The notes: generated from the sequence alone by a model not told the origin. A stretch of 64,000 bases of DNA from Streptomyces sp. NBC_01408 (GCF_026340255.1 NZ_JAPEPJ010000002.1:806001-870000); one strand, 5' to 3'; shown: positions 38,593-47,299, counted from the stretch's first letter. A program made the numbers and translations.

Positions 38593-38649
38593 CGCGTCCG
38601 GCCCGGTCAGCGGCCCCGGGGAAGGGGCGGGCCGACCGGGCCGGACGCG
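38593..38649. terminator. 16-bp hairpin after the alpha/beta hydrolase gene
   Basis: CGCGTCCGGCCCGGTC at 38593-38608 pairs perfectly with GACCGGGCCGGACGCG at 38634-38649. The 25-base loop holds a further GGCCCC/GGGGC stem. It begins four bases past the hydrolase stop, the same placement as the hairpin after the diiron gene, so it is a good candidate terminator. Confidence 0.75.
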
Positions 38650-38653
38650 GAGC

Positions 38654-39541
38654 TCAGCGGCCTTCGGAGAACAGCTGCCGGGCCGTCTTGGCCACCAGGT
38701 CGGGGCGCTCCTCGTGCAGGTAGTGCCCGCAGTCGGCGACCACTTCGACCCGCAGGTCGTCGGCGTGCCGCCCGCCGCCCGAGAGGACGCTCGGCGGCAG
38801 CATGAAGTCACGGGTTCCCGCCATGATCACCGTCGGCGTGGTCAGCCGGTACTTCTTGAAGCTGCCGAGGAGCAGTTTCGCGATGTCCCGCAGCGCGAAG
38901 GCCCGGTGCAGCGCCTCACCGGCCCGGGCCCGGTCCGGCTCCTGGCTGGAGCGGACGAACTCGTCCATCACCTCGGGCTCCCAGACCACCGCGTCCGCGA
39001 CCCCCTTGCGCATCAGGTACCGGGTGAACGCCGGCCGGTTGCGCAGCATCCAGCGGCCCAGCAGCGGCTGTTCCAGCACCGCCGTGTACCAGAACCGCCA
39101 GGACTGCGGCATCAGGCGGCGGTGCAGCGGCCACGGGTGCAGCATGTTCAGCGCGAGGAAGTGGCTGAACCGCTCCGGGGCCCGCAGGCAGAGGTGGAAG
39201 CCGGTCCACGCGCCCCAGTCGTGTCCGATGAGAGCGGCCCGCTCCAGTCCGAGGGCGTCCATCAGGGCGAGTACGTCGGCCACCCGGCTGTCGGTGTCGT
39301 AGCCCCGGGCCGGCGCGTCGGACCAGCCGAAGCCCCGCAGGTCCACGCAGATCAGCCGGTGGTCGCCGGACAGCAGCGGGATCAGCCGCCGCCATCCGTA
39401 CCAGTGCTGCGGGAACCCGTGGAGCAGGACCACGGGCTTCCCCTCGCCCGCCTCCGCGATGTGCAGCCGCACACCCCGGACCTCGGCGTAGTGGTGGCGG
39501 ACGCCTTCGAGTTCGGGCATCGGCGGTGTGCGGTCCTGCAT
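38654..39541 (-). CDS. Alpha/beta hydrolase, epoxide-hydrolase/dehalogenase-like
   Basis: A 295-residue protein with the canonical order. The oxyanion loop is VVLLHGFPQHWYGWR. The nucleophile elbow is ALIGHDWGAWTGFHLCL, with Asp as nucleophile, typical of epoxide hydrolases and haloalkane dehalogenases. The late His is in VADCGHYLHEERPDLVAK, and an acid residue is in MAGTRDFMLPP. A cap domain rich in Trp, Arg and Leu lies between (LHPWPLHRRLMPQSWRFWY). It is cytoplasmic. It is the last gene of the segment that began with ligase 4 and ends at the hairpin 38593-38649. Its substrate in the cluster is unknown. Confidence 0.85.
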   Translation of the reverse strand: MQDRTPPMPELEGVRHHYAEVRGVRLHIAEAGEGKPVVLLHGFPQHWYGWRRLIPLLSGDHRLICVDLRGFGWSDAPARGYDTDSRVADVLALMDALGLERAALIGHDWGAWTGFHLCLRAPERFSHFLALNMLHPWPLHRRLMPQSWRFWYTAVLEQPLLGRWMLRNRPAFTRYLMRKGVADAVVWEPEVMDEFVRSSQEPDRARAGEALHRAFALRDIAKLLLGSFKKYRLTTPTVIMAGTRDFMLPPSVLSGGGRHADDLRVEVVADCGHYLHEERPDLVAKTARQLFSEGR

Positions 39542-39666
39542 GGCAACTCCCAGGATCGGGTGGTCGGGTGGTCGGGTCGCTCGTCAGGAGTCGGCGACCG
39601 CGCCAGACGTTCCGCGGGGAAATGTGGGAGAACTCATCGGAACCTTTCGCGGCGCCGCGCCCACGG

Positions 39667-40917
39667 TCAGCGGGTCGCGCAGAGCTCCGCGACCAGCTGG
39701 GCCGTGAGGGCGGTCTGCGCACCGTTCAGGCGCGGATCGCACGCCGTCTCGTAGCGCAGCGGAAGGTCGCCTTCCGCAACTCCCGGTGCGCCGCCCACGC
39801 ATTCGGTGACATCGGCCGGCGTGGCCTCCAGGTGGATCCCGCCGGGCCAGCCGCGCGCCGTGCGCACCGCGGCGAAGAACCCGCGGATCTCCTCGCCCAC
39901 CACGTCCACGTGCCGGGTCTTGTGGCCCGTACCGCTGGTGTACGTGTTGCCGTGGACCGGGTCGCACACCCAGACCACGGGGTGCCCGAGCCGGGCGACC
40001 GTCTCCACCAGGGGAGGCAGTACGGAGCGCACCGCGTCCGCGCCCATCCGGGAGATGAGGACCAGCCGTCCCGGCTGGTGGTCCGGGTCGAGCCGGGCGC
40101 ACAGCTCGGCCAGCTGCCCCGGGTCGGTGCCCGGGCCGACCTTCACCCCGACCGGGTTGGCCACGCCCGCCAGGAACCGTACGTGCGCGCCGTCCGGCTC
40201 GCAGGTGCGCGCTCCGATCCACGGCAGGTGGGTGGAGGTCAGGCACCAGCTGCCGGTCACCGGATCGCGGCGCACCAGCGGCTCCTCGTAGTCGAGCAGC
40301 AGCGCCTCGTGGCTGGTCCACACGGCGGGGGCGCCGCCGGCCGCCGAGTCCTGCATGGCCATGCCCGACTCGGCGAGCTCGCGCAGCAGGGCCAGCACGT
40401 CGCGGGCGTGGGCGTGGCCCCGTAGCAGCCGCATCGCGTCGGGTACGCGGGCGGCCGGATCGGGCGCCGGGTCGTTGACCAGGTGCCCGCGGAAGGAGGG
40501 CAGTACGAGGTCACCGACCCGTTCGGTGGGCGAGGAGCGCGGCTTGGCGTACTGGCCGGCGATCCGGCCGATCGGGATCACCGGCCGGTGCAGGGCGCGG
40601 CCGACGGTCCGGGCGGTGCTGTGCAGCAGGTCGACCCGGGCGGCGGTGCCGGCGAAGGTGGGCGTCTCGAAGGTTTCCGCGCAGTCGCCCAGCTGCACCA
40701 CGAAGGCCTCGGCGTGCGCGGCCCGGGCGAGCGCCTGGCGCAGGTCCAGGACCTCGCTGGGCTGGACGAGCGGTGCGGTGCCGGCGAGGCGGGCCCGGAC
40801 CCGGCGCAGCAGGGCGTGGTCGGGCCAGTCGGGCTGCTGGGCGGCAGGATGCAGACGCCAGTCGGACGGCGTCCAGTCCGCCGGCCGCGGCGGGGCGAGC
40901 AGGGTGGGTGCGTGCAT
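39667..40917 (-). CDS. Class II DAHP synthase, short secondary-metabolite form
   Basis: A 416-residue enzyme joining phosphoenolpyruvate and erythrose 4-phosphate, the first step of the shikimate pathway. Class II landmarks are FVVQLGDCAETFE, PVIPIGRIAGQYAKPRS, PVGVKVGPGTDP, PVVWVCDPVHGNTYTS and GGIHLEATPADVTECVGG. It is shorter than the usual housekeeping enzymes of about 450-460 residues, as in PhzC-like cluster copies. A dedicated copy beside anthranilate synthase suggests that the pathway diverts carbon into chorismate. The start is ATG (MHAPTLLAPPRPADWTP). The IS element ends 59 bases upstream, so expression may now depend on it. Confidence 0.93.
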   Translation of the reverse strand: MHAPTLLAPPRPADWTPSDWRLHPAAQQPDWPDHALLRRVRARLAGTAPLVQPSEVLDLRQALARAAHAEAFVVQLGDCAETFETPTFAGTAARVDLLHSTARTVGRALHRPVIPIGRIAGQYAKPRSSPTERVGDLVLPSFRGHLVNDPAPDPAARVPDAMRLLRGHAHARDVLALLRELAESGMAMQDSAAGGAPAVWTSHEALLLDYEEPLVRRDPVTGSWCLTSTHLPWIGARTCEPDGAHVRFLAGVANPVGVKVGPGTDPGQLAELCARLDPDHQPGRLVLISRMGADAVRSVLPPLVETVARLGHPVVWVCDPVHGNTYTSGTGHKTRHVDVVGEEIRGFFAAVRTARGWPGGIHLEATPADVTECVGGAPGVAEGDLPLRYETACDPRLNGAQTALTAQLVAELCATR

Positions 40918-40976
40918 GACGGGATGACCTCCGTGATGGGTGATGCGGGCGGGGTACGGGGCAGATCGCGGCCCTA

Positions 40977-41888
40977 GGCAGTGTCTTCAAATGGCTCTGA
41001 TGGGGGATCATGTGTTGCATGGTGCGTCGTCACGAGCTGTCGGATCTGGAGTGGGAAGCGTTGTCCGCGTTGTTGCCGCGGTCGTCGTCGGGGCGGCCGC
41101 GGCTGGACGACCGGCGGGTGCTGAACGGGATCGTGTGGAAGCTGCGGACGGGGTCGGCGTGGCGTGATGTGCCGGAGCGGTACGGGTCCTGGCGGACCCT
41201 GTACACGCGTTTCCGCAGGTGGGCGCTGGACGGGACGTTCACGCGGATGCTGGCCGCGGTCCAGGCGGAGAAGGACGCGGCCGGTGACGTCGACTGGCTG
41301 GTGTCGGTCGACTCCACGGTCGCGCGGGCCCATCAGCATGCTGCGGGCGCCCGTAAAAAGGGGCGGAGCAGGGGGACGAAGTATGTGATCACGCCCTCGG
41401 ACGATCCCGAGGCGGACTGACCACGAAAATCCACCTGGCCTGCGATGGTCGCGGCCGGCCGCTCGGCTTCGTCCTCACCGGCGGCAACGCAGCCGACTGC
41501 ACCCGCTTCGAGGACGTCATGGACACCATCCAGGTCCGCCGGGCCGGGCCCGGACGGCCCCGAACCCGCCCGGACCACGTCCTGGGCGACAAGGGCTACA
41601 GCTCCCGCAAGATACGCGCCTACCTGCGCAAACGCGGGATCGGCCACACCATTCCCGAACGCCGCGACCAGAGGACCAACCGATCCCGCAGAGGCCGCGA
41701 CGGAGGCAGACCGTGCGCCTTCGACAAGGAGCTCTACAAGAAACGCAACGTCGTCGAACGCTGCTTCAACCGCCTCAAGCAGTACCGCGCGATCGCCACT
41801 CGCTACGACAAAACCCGCGAGTCCTACCAGGCAGCCGTCACCATCGCGTCCCTGATTCTCTGGCTCAAACCCCTTTGAAGACACTGCC
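40977..41888. mobile_element. IS5-family insertion sequence
   Basis: A 912-bp element with terminal inverted repeats GGCAGTGTCTTCAAA (15 bases perfect). The flanking TA at 40975-40976 and 41889-41890 is the probable target duplication, within a CTAG site. It carries one transposase read by a -1 frameshift. It interrupts the minus-strand series PPTase to DAHP synthase and points the opposite way. It looks intact and recent, since both ends are perfect. Confidence 0.9.
41010..41878 (+). CDS. IS5-family (IS427-like) transposase, two frames with -1 frameshift
   Basis: The first frame (41010-41420) encodes HELSDLEWEALSALLPR, the N-terminal DNA-binding part, and the first catalytic Asp in WLVSVDSTVARAHQHAAGA. 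The frame then has to shift back by one near the A-run at 41355-41359 (CGT AAA AAG). It continues as LGRSRGGLTTKIHLACDG, then HVLGDKGYSSRKIRAYLRKR (second Asp) and KRNVVERCFNRLKQYRAIAT (Glu), ending at 41878. This gives the DDE triad of an IS427-type transposase. The layout is the normal programmed frameshift for the group, so it is not a dead gene. The ATG at 41019 is an alternative start. Confidence 0.88.
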
Positions 41889-42559
41889 TAGTGCTGTGGC
41901 TGTGGCACGGCCCAGCACAGGACGCCCTGCGGGAGCCGCCGTACGCTCACGCGCATCCGCAGCTCGGGACGGCTCGTCGCATGGGCCAGGTATCCGTCGG
42001 CGTCGGCCGTGAGGCGCAGGTCGCGCAGGCCGATCAGGTCGGGGCCGAGGAGCGGGCTGAGTGCCTTGAAGGCGGCTTCCTTGGCGGAGTACATCGCGAG
42101 CAGCCGCTGCTGGGCCGCGTCACCGGCCTGCTGGAGCACGGCGGTCTCGGCTCCGCGCAGCACCAGGTGGGCCGCTTCCAGGGGCAGGCCGGTCAGTTCG
42201 ACGTCGACGCCCAGCGCGCGGAACCGGTCCGAGGGACCGGCCACGGCGACGGCGACGCCTTCGGAGTGGCTGATGGACGCCGAGATCCCGGGCGGCAGCA
42301 GCGGGCGCGGCCCCTCGAACAGCACCGCGTCCGCGGTGAGCCCCGCCGAGCGCAGCGCGCGGTGCAGCGCGCTGCGGCCGATCAGGAAGTCGGCTCTGCG
42401 CCGGGGCGGCATGGCCCTGGCCATCCGGCGCTCGGCCTCGCGCACGGCGACCGGCGGTCCCTCGTGGACGGAGGAGACGCCGAAGCCGAGCCCCGGTATC
42501 TGGGGCCGGAAGTGTGTCAGGGCGCGCGGCAGTGTCAGCAGGGTCCCCATGGATCGCAC
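41888..42559 (-). CDS. Sfp-type 4'-phosphopantetheinyl transferase
   Basis: A 223-residue enzyme that moves phosphopantetheine from CoA onto carrier proteins. The GTG start has GGGAGGAAA upstream. Motifs are GRSALHRAL, SISHSEGVAVAVA, ALGVDVELTGL (magnesium Asp and Glu) and LAMYSAKEAAFKALSP. It should activate the two carriers of this cluster. Its last residues, AVPQPQH, and TAG stop abut the IS element. The C of the IS terminus supplies the last base of the stop, and the target sequence would also have read TAG. The last 13 coding bases match the MITE end (GCCACAGCACTAG). Confidence 0.9.
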   Translation of the reverse strand: MRSMGTLLTLPRALTHFRPQIPGLGFGVSSVHEGPPVAVREAERRMARAMPPRRRADFLIGRSALHRALRSAGLTADAVLFEGPRPLLPPGISASISHSEGVAVAVAGPSDRFRALGVDVELTGLPLEAAHLVLRGAETAVLQQAGDAAQQRLLAMYSAKEAAFKALSPLLGPDLIGLRDLRLTADADGYLAHATSRPELRMRVSVRRLPQGVLCWAVPQPQH

Positions 42560-42594
42560 GGCTTTCCTCCCCGTTCCCGGTTGTTCGCGTCTTC

Positions 42595-42658
42595 GGACTT
42601 GCTTGTGCGCGGACTTGCTTGTGCGCGGGCGTACTTGTGCTCGGGCTTACATGCGCGC
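42595..42658. repeat. Four-unit 16-bp tandem repeat
   Basis: GGACTTGCTTGTGCGC at 42595-42610 is repeated exactly at 42611-42626. It then occurs in degraded form as GGGCGTACTTGTGCTC (42627-42642) and GGGCTTACATGCGCGC (42643-42658). It fills the gap between ligase 4 and the PPTase gene. Confidence 0.8.
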
Positions 42659-42687
42659 GGTCCGGCGCGTGCTCGGCCGGCGGCGGC

Positions 42688-44196
42688 TCACGCGGTGAGC
42701 AGCTTCTTCTGCACCTTGCCGGTGGAGTTGCGCGGGAGTTCCTCGATGATCTGGACGTCCTTGGGGACCTTGTACTCCGCCATCCGCTCGAAGAGGTGGC
42801 CCAGGATCTCCGTCCGGTCCGCGGCGGCACCGGGGGCCAGGACGACGAGCGCCAGCGGCACCTCGCCCTCGTCGCCGTCGGCGACCGGCACGACGGCCGC
42901 GTCGGCGACGGCGGGGTGCCGGCGCAGCACGCGCTCGATCTCGGCCGGGTAGACGTTGCGGCCGTTCCTGATGATGAGGTCGGTGAGCCGGTCGACGAGG
43001 TGCAGCCGGCCCTCGCCGTCGAGGCGGCCGAGGTCACCGGTGCGCAGCCAGCCCATGACGGTGGCCGCCGCCGTGGCCGCGGGGTCGCGCCAGTAGCCGC
43101 GCATCCGGCCGTCGCCGCGGACCAGGATCTCGCCGGTGTGCCCGGCGGGCAGCGGCCGGCCGTTCTCGTCCGCGATGCGCAGCGACATCCCGGGGATGAC
43201 CTGCCCGGTGGGCAGTGTCTCGGGCAGTTCCCCGAGCGGGTCGGGGTGTTCGCCGGGCCCGAGGGTGACGATCGGGCCGCCCGCCTCCGTCAGCCCGTAC
43301 ACCTGGCGGAAACCGCATCCGAGGGTGCGGGCGGCCCGCGCGTACAGCTCGACGGGGAGCGGGGCGGCTCCGTAGAGGACCTCGGCCAGCGAATCGGGCA
43401 GGGCCTCGTCCGGGTGTCCGGCGAGGTGGTCCAGCACGGCGCGCAGGGTCTCCGGCACCAGCCACAGGTGCGTCGCCTTGTGGACACGGGCCGCCTCGAC
43501 GATGTCCCGCGGCCGCGGTCCGGCCACCACCAGGGCGGCGCCCGCGGCGAGATGGGCGAAGGCCAGCACGACCGTCCCGTGGAACAGCGGCCCGCTGGTG
43601 ACCAGTACGCCCTCGGTGGGCGGGGCGGTGGCCGCGAGCCAGCCGAGCGAGATGTCCTTGACCGAACGGTGGTCCACGACCACGCCCTTGGGGCGGCCGC
43701 CGGTGGCGGAGGTGTAGAGGATGGCCACGGGGTCGTCGGCCCGCACGTGCGGTTCGAAGGCCTGCTGCCCGCCGCTCTCGCCGGCCCCGCTGTCCGGCCC
43801 GTCCTGGAACAGCGGGTCCTCGAAGGCCAGCCGCCAACTGCTCGCGGTCCAGCCCCGATCCGCGCGTTCCAGCAGCGCTCCCTCACCGATGACACCGACG
43901 ACCTTGGCGTGGTCGACGATCTCCTCGACCTCCCCGGGGACCAGACTCGGGTCCAGGGGTACGAAGACCGCCCCGAGGTGTCCCAACGCGAAGTAGGTCT
44001 CGATCACTTCGCTACGGTCCGCCGACAGGACCGCCACCCGGTCCCCCCGCTGCACCCCGCGCGCGTTCAGCCGTCCCGCCAGCGCTTCTACGCGCCCGGC
44101 CAGCTGCTCCCAGGTCAGCGAGCGCCGTGCGTCGGCCAGGGCCACCCGCCCGCCGAAGCCCTGCCGATTGCGCTCCAGCAACTGAGTAAGCCACAT
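42688..44196 (-). CDS. Adenylate-forming ligase 4, paralogue of ligase 1
   Basis: A 502-residue ANL enzyme starting MWLTQLLERNRQGFGGRVAL. Motifs are AILYTSATGGRPKGVVVDH, FRQVYGLTEAGGPIVTLGPG, WLRTGDLGRLDGEGRLHLVD, RLTDLIIRNGRNVYPAEIER and the lysine in PRNSTGKVQKKLLTA. It is collinear with ligase 1 at 32053 and shares its start and core. That suggests duplication inside the cluster, perhaps for two related acids. It is transcribed divergently from the SRPBCC gene at 44404. The 207-base gap contains the outward promoters, and TTGACC at about 44342 is the best -35-like match for the rightward one. Confidence 0.87.
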   Translation of the reverse strand: MWLTQLLERNRQGFGGRVALADARRSLTWEQLAGRVEALAGRLNARGVQRGDRVAVLSADRSEVIETYFALGHLGAVFVPLDPSLVPGEVEEIVDHAKVVGVIGEGALLERADRGWTASSWRLAFEDPLFQDGPDSGAGESGGQQAFEPHVRADDPVAILYTSATGGRPKGVVVDHRSVKDISLGWLAATAPPTEGVLVTSGPLFHGTVVLAFAHLAAGAALVVAGPRPRDIVEAARVHKATHLWLVPETLRAVLDHLAGHPDEALPDSLAEVLYGAAPLPVELYARAARTLGCGFRQVYGLTEAGGPIVTLGPGEHPDPLGELPETLPTGQVIPGMSLRIADENGRPLPAGHTGEILVRGDGRMRGYWRDPAATAAATVMGWLRTGDLGRLDGEGRLHLVDRLTDLIIRNGRNVYPAEIERVLRRHPAVADAAVVPVADGDEGEVPLALVVLAPGAAADRTEILGHLFERMAEYKVPKDVQIIEELPRNSTGKVQKKLLTA

Positions 44197-44403
44197 ACCG
44201 CCGCTCCCCTTGTACGATGCACACGTATCCTGCTCCTTCGAGGGGAAAGAGGCCGTGTGGCGGAGATGCACTCCCGCCCGGATCCAATTTCTCTCGAAGG
44301 TTGTTGCGCGTGGCTGCCCCGGGGCGGGTATTCCGAATAGCTTGACCAGGCAGGGGGATGCTGAGAGTCTCTCCCGCATACGAGACAGAGGGGGCGGTAG
44401 CCA

Positions 44404-44907
44404 GTGACTGGTCCGCTGCACAGCGACTGGCCGGCGGTTGAACTCGATCCGTTGCGGCGCCTCAAGGTCATCGCCTCCGCCTCGAAGTACCCGAGTTACG
44501 GCGAGCGTCTGTTTGACGTGCCGTTCGAGCGGCTGTGGGCCGTCGCGAGCGATCTCGAAAAGGAACTCCCGCATATTGTCCCGGGCCTGCGTTCCTTCAC
44601 CATTACCGGAACCGAGAAGGACCGACTGGCCGGTCAGGCCGTGAGTTCTCTCGGACACCGTGAGCATTTCGATGTGGTGCTGAGGCCGGGCTGGTGCCTG
44701 ATGCAGAGCAAGGCGCTGGTCGGCGGAATGGCCGCCGTGCCCGAGGGCGGCGGAACGCGATTCGCCTTCTTCAGCAGCCTGCGTTTCCCGGGCGGCCAGG
44801 CCGTGGACCGCATACGCCTGCTGCGGGCCGAGCGCCGGACCGGAATGCTCTTCGACCGCCTCCAGCTCCGCGTGGACGCGCGCTCACTCCCAGGCGGAAC
44901 GGAATGA
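44404..44907 (+). CDS. SRPBCC (START-like) ligand-binding protein A
   Basis: A 167-residue protein starting at GTG (VTGPLHSDWPAVELDPLRRL). It has the helix-grip layout: SYGERLFDVPFERLWAVASD, then LEKELPHIVPGLRSFTITGT, GHREHFDVVLRPGWCLMQSK and GGMAAVPEGGGTRFAFFSS. No signal peptide is present. It is a clear paralogue of the product of 48050-48556 (shared WxVASDLExELPH, PGxCLMQS and VVGGMAAVPEG). Its 3' end overlaps the sigma factor gene, convergent, by 24 bases. The recurrence of the same two families side by side suggests the SRPBCC protein senses a small molecule for the sigma factor. That is inference. Confidence 0.75.
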   Translation: MTGPLHSDWPAVELDPLRRLKVIASASKYPSYGERLFDVPFERLWAVASDLEKELPHIVPGLRSFTITGTEKDRLAGQAVSSLGHREHFDVVLRPGWCLMQSKALVGGMAAVPEGGGTRFAFFSSLRFPGGQAVDRIRLLRAERRTGMLFDRLQLRVDARSLPGGTE

Positions 44908-45420
44908 GCGCCGGGCCCGGAACAGCCGGGACCTGACCGTCCCCACCGGCACCGCGAGAACCCCCGCGACCTCCTGTTCGTTCAGGCCGTCGATGTGGCG
45001 CAGGGTCAGCACCACCCGGTGTTCGGGTGCCAGCCTCCCCATGACGTCGGCGATGTCCGAGGCGAGCTGGAGGTCCTCGGGCACCGGCTTCTCGTCCCAG
45101 TCCGGTGGTAAGGAACCCTGCCGCTGGCGCTGCTTCGCGTACTTGAGGGCCTCCCGGGCGGCGATCGCGCGTACCCATCCCAGGAATGCCGCGGGCGTTT
45201 TCAGCTGATGAATGTTGCGGAATACCGCGATGAGCGCCTCCTGCGCCGCGTCCGCCCCGTCCTGCAATGCCACGGGCCCGCAGATTCGGCCGACGTACGG
45301 CCCCACGATGCCGAGCAGCTCGTCCATGGCCAGGGCGTCGCCCCGTTGCGCGCCTTCCACGAGCCGGGCCAGTTCCTCCATATCCCAGCCAACCGTCCGC
45401 GCAACATCGGTTTCAGCCAC
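44884..45420 (-). CDS. ECF-type RNA polymerase sigma factor A
   Basis: A 178-residue sigma factor from the GTG at 45420 (VAETDVARTVGWDMEELARL). Longer starts exist but lack a ribosome binding site. Region 2 is ADAAQEALIAVFRNIHQLKT with FLGWVRAIAAREALKYAKQR. Region 4 is VVLTLRHIDGLNEQEVAGVL and PVGTVRSRLFRARRSFRSAW. No anti-sigma gene with a transmembrane helix or zinc motif is adjacent. It is a paralogue of the sigma factor at 47487. Its end is convergent with the SRPBCC A gene. It probably directs genes of the adjoining cluster or its own locus. Confidence 0.85.
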   Translation of the reverse strand: MAETDVARTVGWDMEELARLVEGAQRGDALAMDELLGIVGPYVGRICGPVALQDGADAAQEALIAVFRNIHQLKTPAAFLGWVRAIAAREALKYAKQRQRQGSLPPDWDEKPVPEDLQLASDIADVMGRLAPEHRVVLTLRHIDGLNEQEVAGVLAVPVGTVRSRLFRARRSFRSAWE

Positions 45421-45573
45421 TGCGCCCCCATTGTCGGTATCCCGTTCGCCGGACGGGGGCGGCGTCACGCCATTCGGTTGAGCACGCCAACGCAAAGGTG
45501 CTTATTGCATGAACTTTGCTGACGCGTTGCACTTTCGCACTTCACCCGCGAGTAACAATCCGCGGGCAGTCGA

Positions 45574-45607
45574 AGTTCAGGCGACCAACCCCCGTCGCGC
45601 CTGAACT
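45574..45607. terminator. 10-bp inverted repeat between esterase and sigma A
   Basis: AGTTCAGGCG (45574-45583) and CGCCTGAACT (45598-45607) pair perfectly with a 14-base loop, 148 bases after the esterase stop. It could end esterase transcripts or be an operator for the sigma gene. The rest of the 45421-45754 gap holds direct repeats GAAGTGC and AAAGTGC (minus strand, about 45530-45545) but no gene. Confidence 0.45.
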
Positions 45608-45754
45608 CAGACTCTGCACAACACCGGCCACCCTAGCATCAGGCGGCGATAGTTGGACGGATCCAAATCACTTCCGCAATGCGAGATCCGTATCGCCCAT
45701 AGCGTTCCAAAGGGGCCACTCGGGCGGAATGCCGCCCGCCGGAAACCGCCGCCG

Positions 45755-47299
45755 CTACCGCGGCCCCAGCGCCCCGAAGGGGTGCTCCTCCCATACCCGG
45801 CGGGACGCGGCCACGGGATCCCCGAGCAGCGCGTCTTCGCAGTCGAACACCTTGGTCAGCCGTCCCGCGGAACGGTATCCGGGCCAGCCCGGATCCCCGG
45901 ACCCCGCAAACCGTACCCAGGCCGACTGCATCCGCTCCGACAGCGCGCCGGCCTCCTCCGGAGCGGTGTCCCCCAGCATCTGCCGCGCCAGCGGGGCGTC
46001 CAGGGTCCCGAGCACCAGCGGCACGTCCAGGCCGTGGCAGGAACCCAGCCGCCCGCCGGACACCGGGGCGGGCCAGCGCAGTTCATAGGCGTACGCCACC
46101 CCGCCCGCGGCCGCCTGGGCCTCCAGCAACTGCACCGTGGGCACCCGGCACAGCCAGTCCGACATCACCGTCTCGTACAACTCCTCCGCGCCCGCGCCCG
46201 GGTAGGCCTCGCGGTAGGCCCGCTCACCGTCCGGGCCCGGCCCGAAGACCCGCAGGGCCTCGGCGGCCCGCTCCCGCGTCACCGCACCGAACTCGCCCCG
46301 CTTGGCCATGAACAGCCGGAACTCCTCCCGGTTGTGACCGAACATCAGGGCCAGGTCGCGGGCCGCGCCCTTCGCGACCGCCTCCCACGGGGTGCACGGC
46401 AGCGACTCCCCGTCGACCACCGGGGAGAACATGGTCTCCGTGTGGGCGACGGTGCCCCACCGGTCCGCGTACCGCGCCCGCTCCGCGAACACCGCGTCCG
46501 CGGCCCGCACCAGCAGGTGGGGTTCGCCGCCCCGCAGGGCCTCGGCGGTCGCGGCCGAACCCACGCGCGCACCGACGGCCTCCGCGATGCCCGACGCCAG
46601 CTCCGGGGTGAAGTACGAACCGGGCACGCTCTGCGCCACCGCCTGGTGGAACAGCCCCTCCGCCGCCGGCATCGCCAGCAGGGCCGCGATCGACCCGGCT
46701 CCGGCCGACTCGCCGAAGAGCGTCACGTCGTCGGGCTCGCCGCCGAAGGCCGCGATGTTCTCCCGCACCCAGCGCAGGGCGGCGATCTGGTCGAGCAGGC
46801 CCCGGTTGGCCGGGCTCCCGGCCAGCTGCCCGAAACCCTCCATGCCCACGCGGTAGTTGAAGCTGACCACCACGACGTCCCGGCGGGCCAGCCGGGCCCC
46901 GTCGTACACCGGGTCCGCCGAGCGGCCGAACACGTAGGCGCCCCCGTGGAACCACACCATCACGGGCAGCCCGATCGCGCCGAGCGCCGGGGACCACACG
47001 TTGACCGTGAGGCAGTCCGGAGCCTCCTCCTGGCGGCCCGCGGCCGCCTGCGGGCTCATCCGGTCGTACTGCGGCGGCGGAGGCCCGAACTCCAGCGCGG
47101 GCCGTACGCCGTCCCACGCCCGTACGGGCCGGGGCGCGCCGAAGCGCAGCTCGCCGAAGGGCGGGCGCGCGTAGGGGATCCCCCGGAACACGGCGATCCC
47201 GTCCTCGACCCGGCCCTTCACCACACCCTGGCCGGTTCGTACCTCGGGATGTTGTTCTCTCTCCAACTTCCTCGGCCCCTTCACAGCTCCAGCAGGCAT
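45755..47299 (-). CDS. Type B carboxylesterase
   Basis: A 514-residue serine esterase. The nucleophile is in DVTLFGESAGAGSIAALL. The oxyanion loop is VMVWFHGGAYVFGRSADP. The region DCLTVNVWSP is diagnostic of the family, and the catalytic His is in GSCHGLDVPLVLGTL. No signal peptide is found, and the N-terminal AVFRGIPYARPPFGELRF begins the fold. The ATG at 47299 is chosen, with an ATG twelve bases upstream as alternative. Neither has a strong ribosome binding site. It lies between two sigma/SRPBCC modules, divergent from sigma B. It cleaves a carboxylic ester of unknown nature. Confidence 0.88.
   Translation of the reverse strand: MPAGAVKGPRKLEREQHPEVRTGQGVVKGRVEDGIAVFRGIPYARPPFGELRFGAPRPVRAWDGVRPALEFGPPPPQYDRMSPQAAAGRQEEAPDCLTVNVWSPALGAIGLPVMVWFHGGAYVFGRSADPVYDGARLARRDVVVVSFNYRVGMEGFGQLAGSPANRGLLDQIAALRWVRENIAAFGGEPDDVTLFGESAGAGSIAALLAMPAAEGLFHQAVAQSVPGSYFTPELASGIAEAVGARVGSAATAEALRGGEPHLLVRAADAVFAERARYADRWGTVAHTETMFSPVVDGESLPCTPWEAVAKGAARDLALMFGHNREEFRLFMAKRGEFGAVTRERAAEALRVFGPGPDGERAYREAYPGAGAEELYETVMSDWLCRVPTVQLLEAQAAAGGVAYAYELRWPAPVSGGRLGSCHGLDVPLVLGTLDAPLARQMLGDTAPEEAGALSERMQSAWVRFAGSGDPGWPGYRSAGRLTKVFDCEDALLGDPVAASRRVWEEHPFGALGPR

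Noticed and set aside
41010..41878. Transposase as a broken gene
   Set aside because: The frame change occurs at an A-run in the usual position for IS427-type programmed -1 frameshifting, and the DDE residues are all present.
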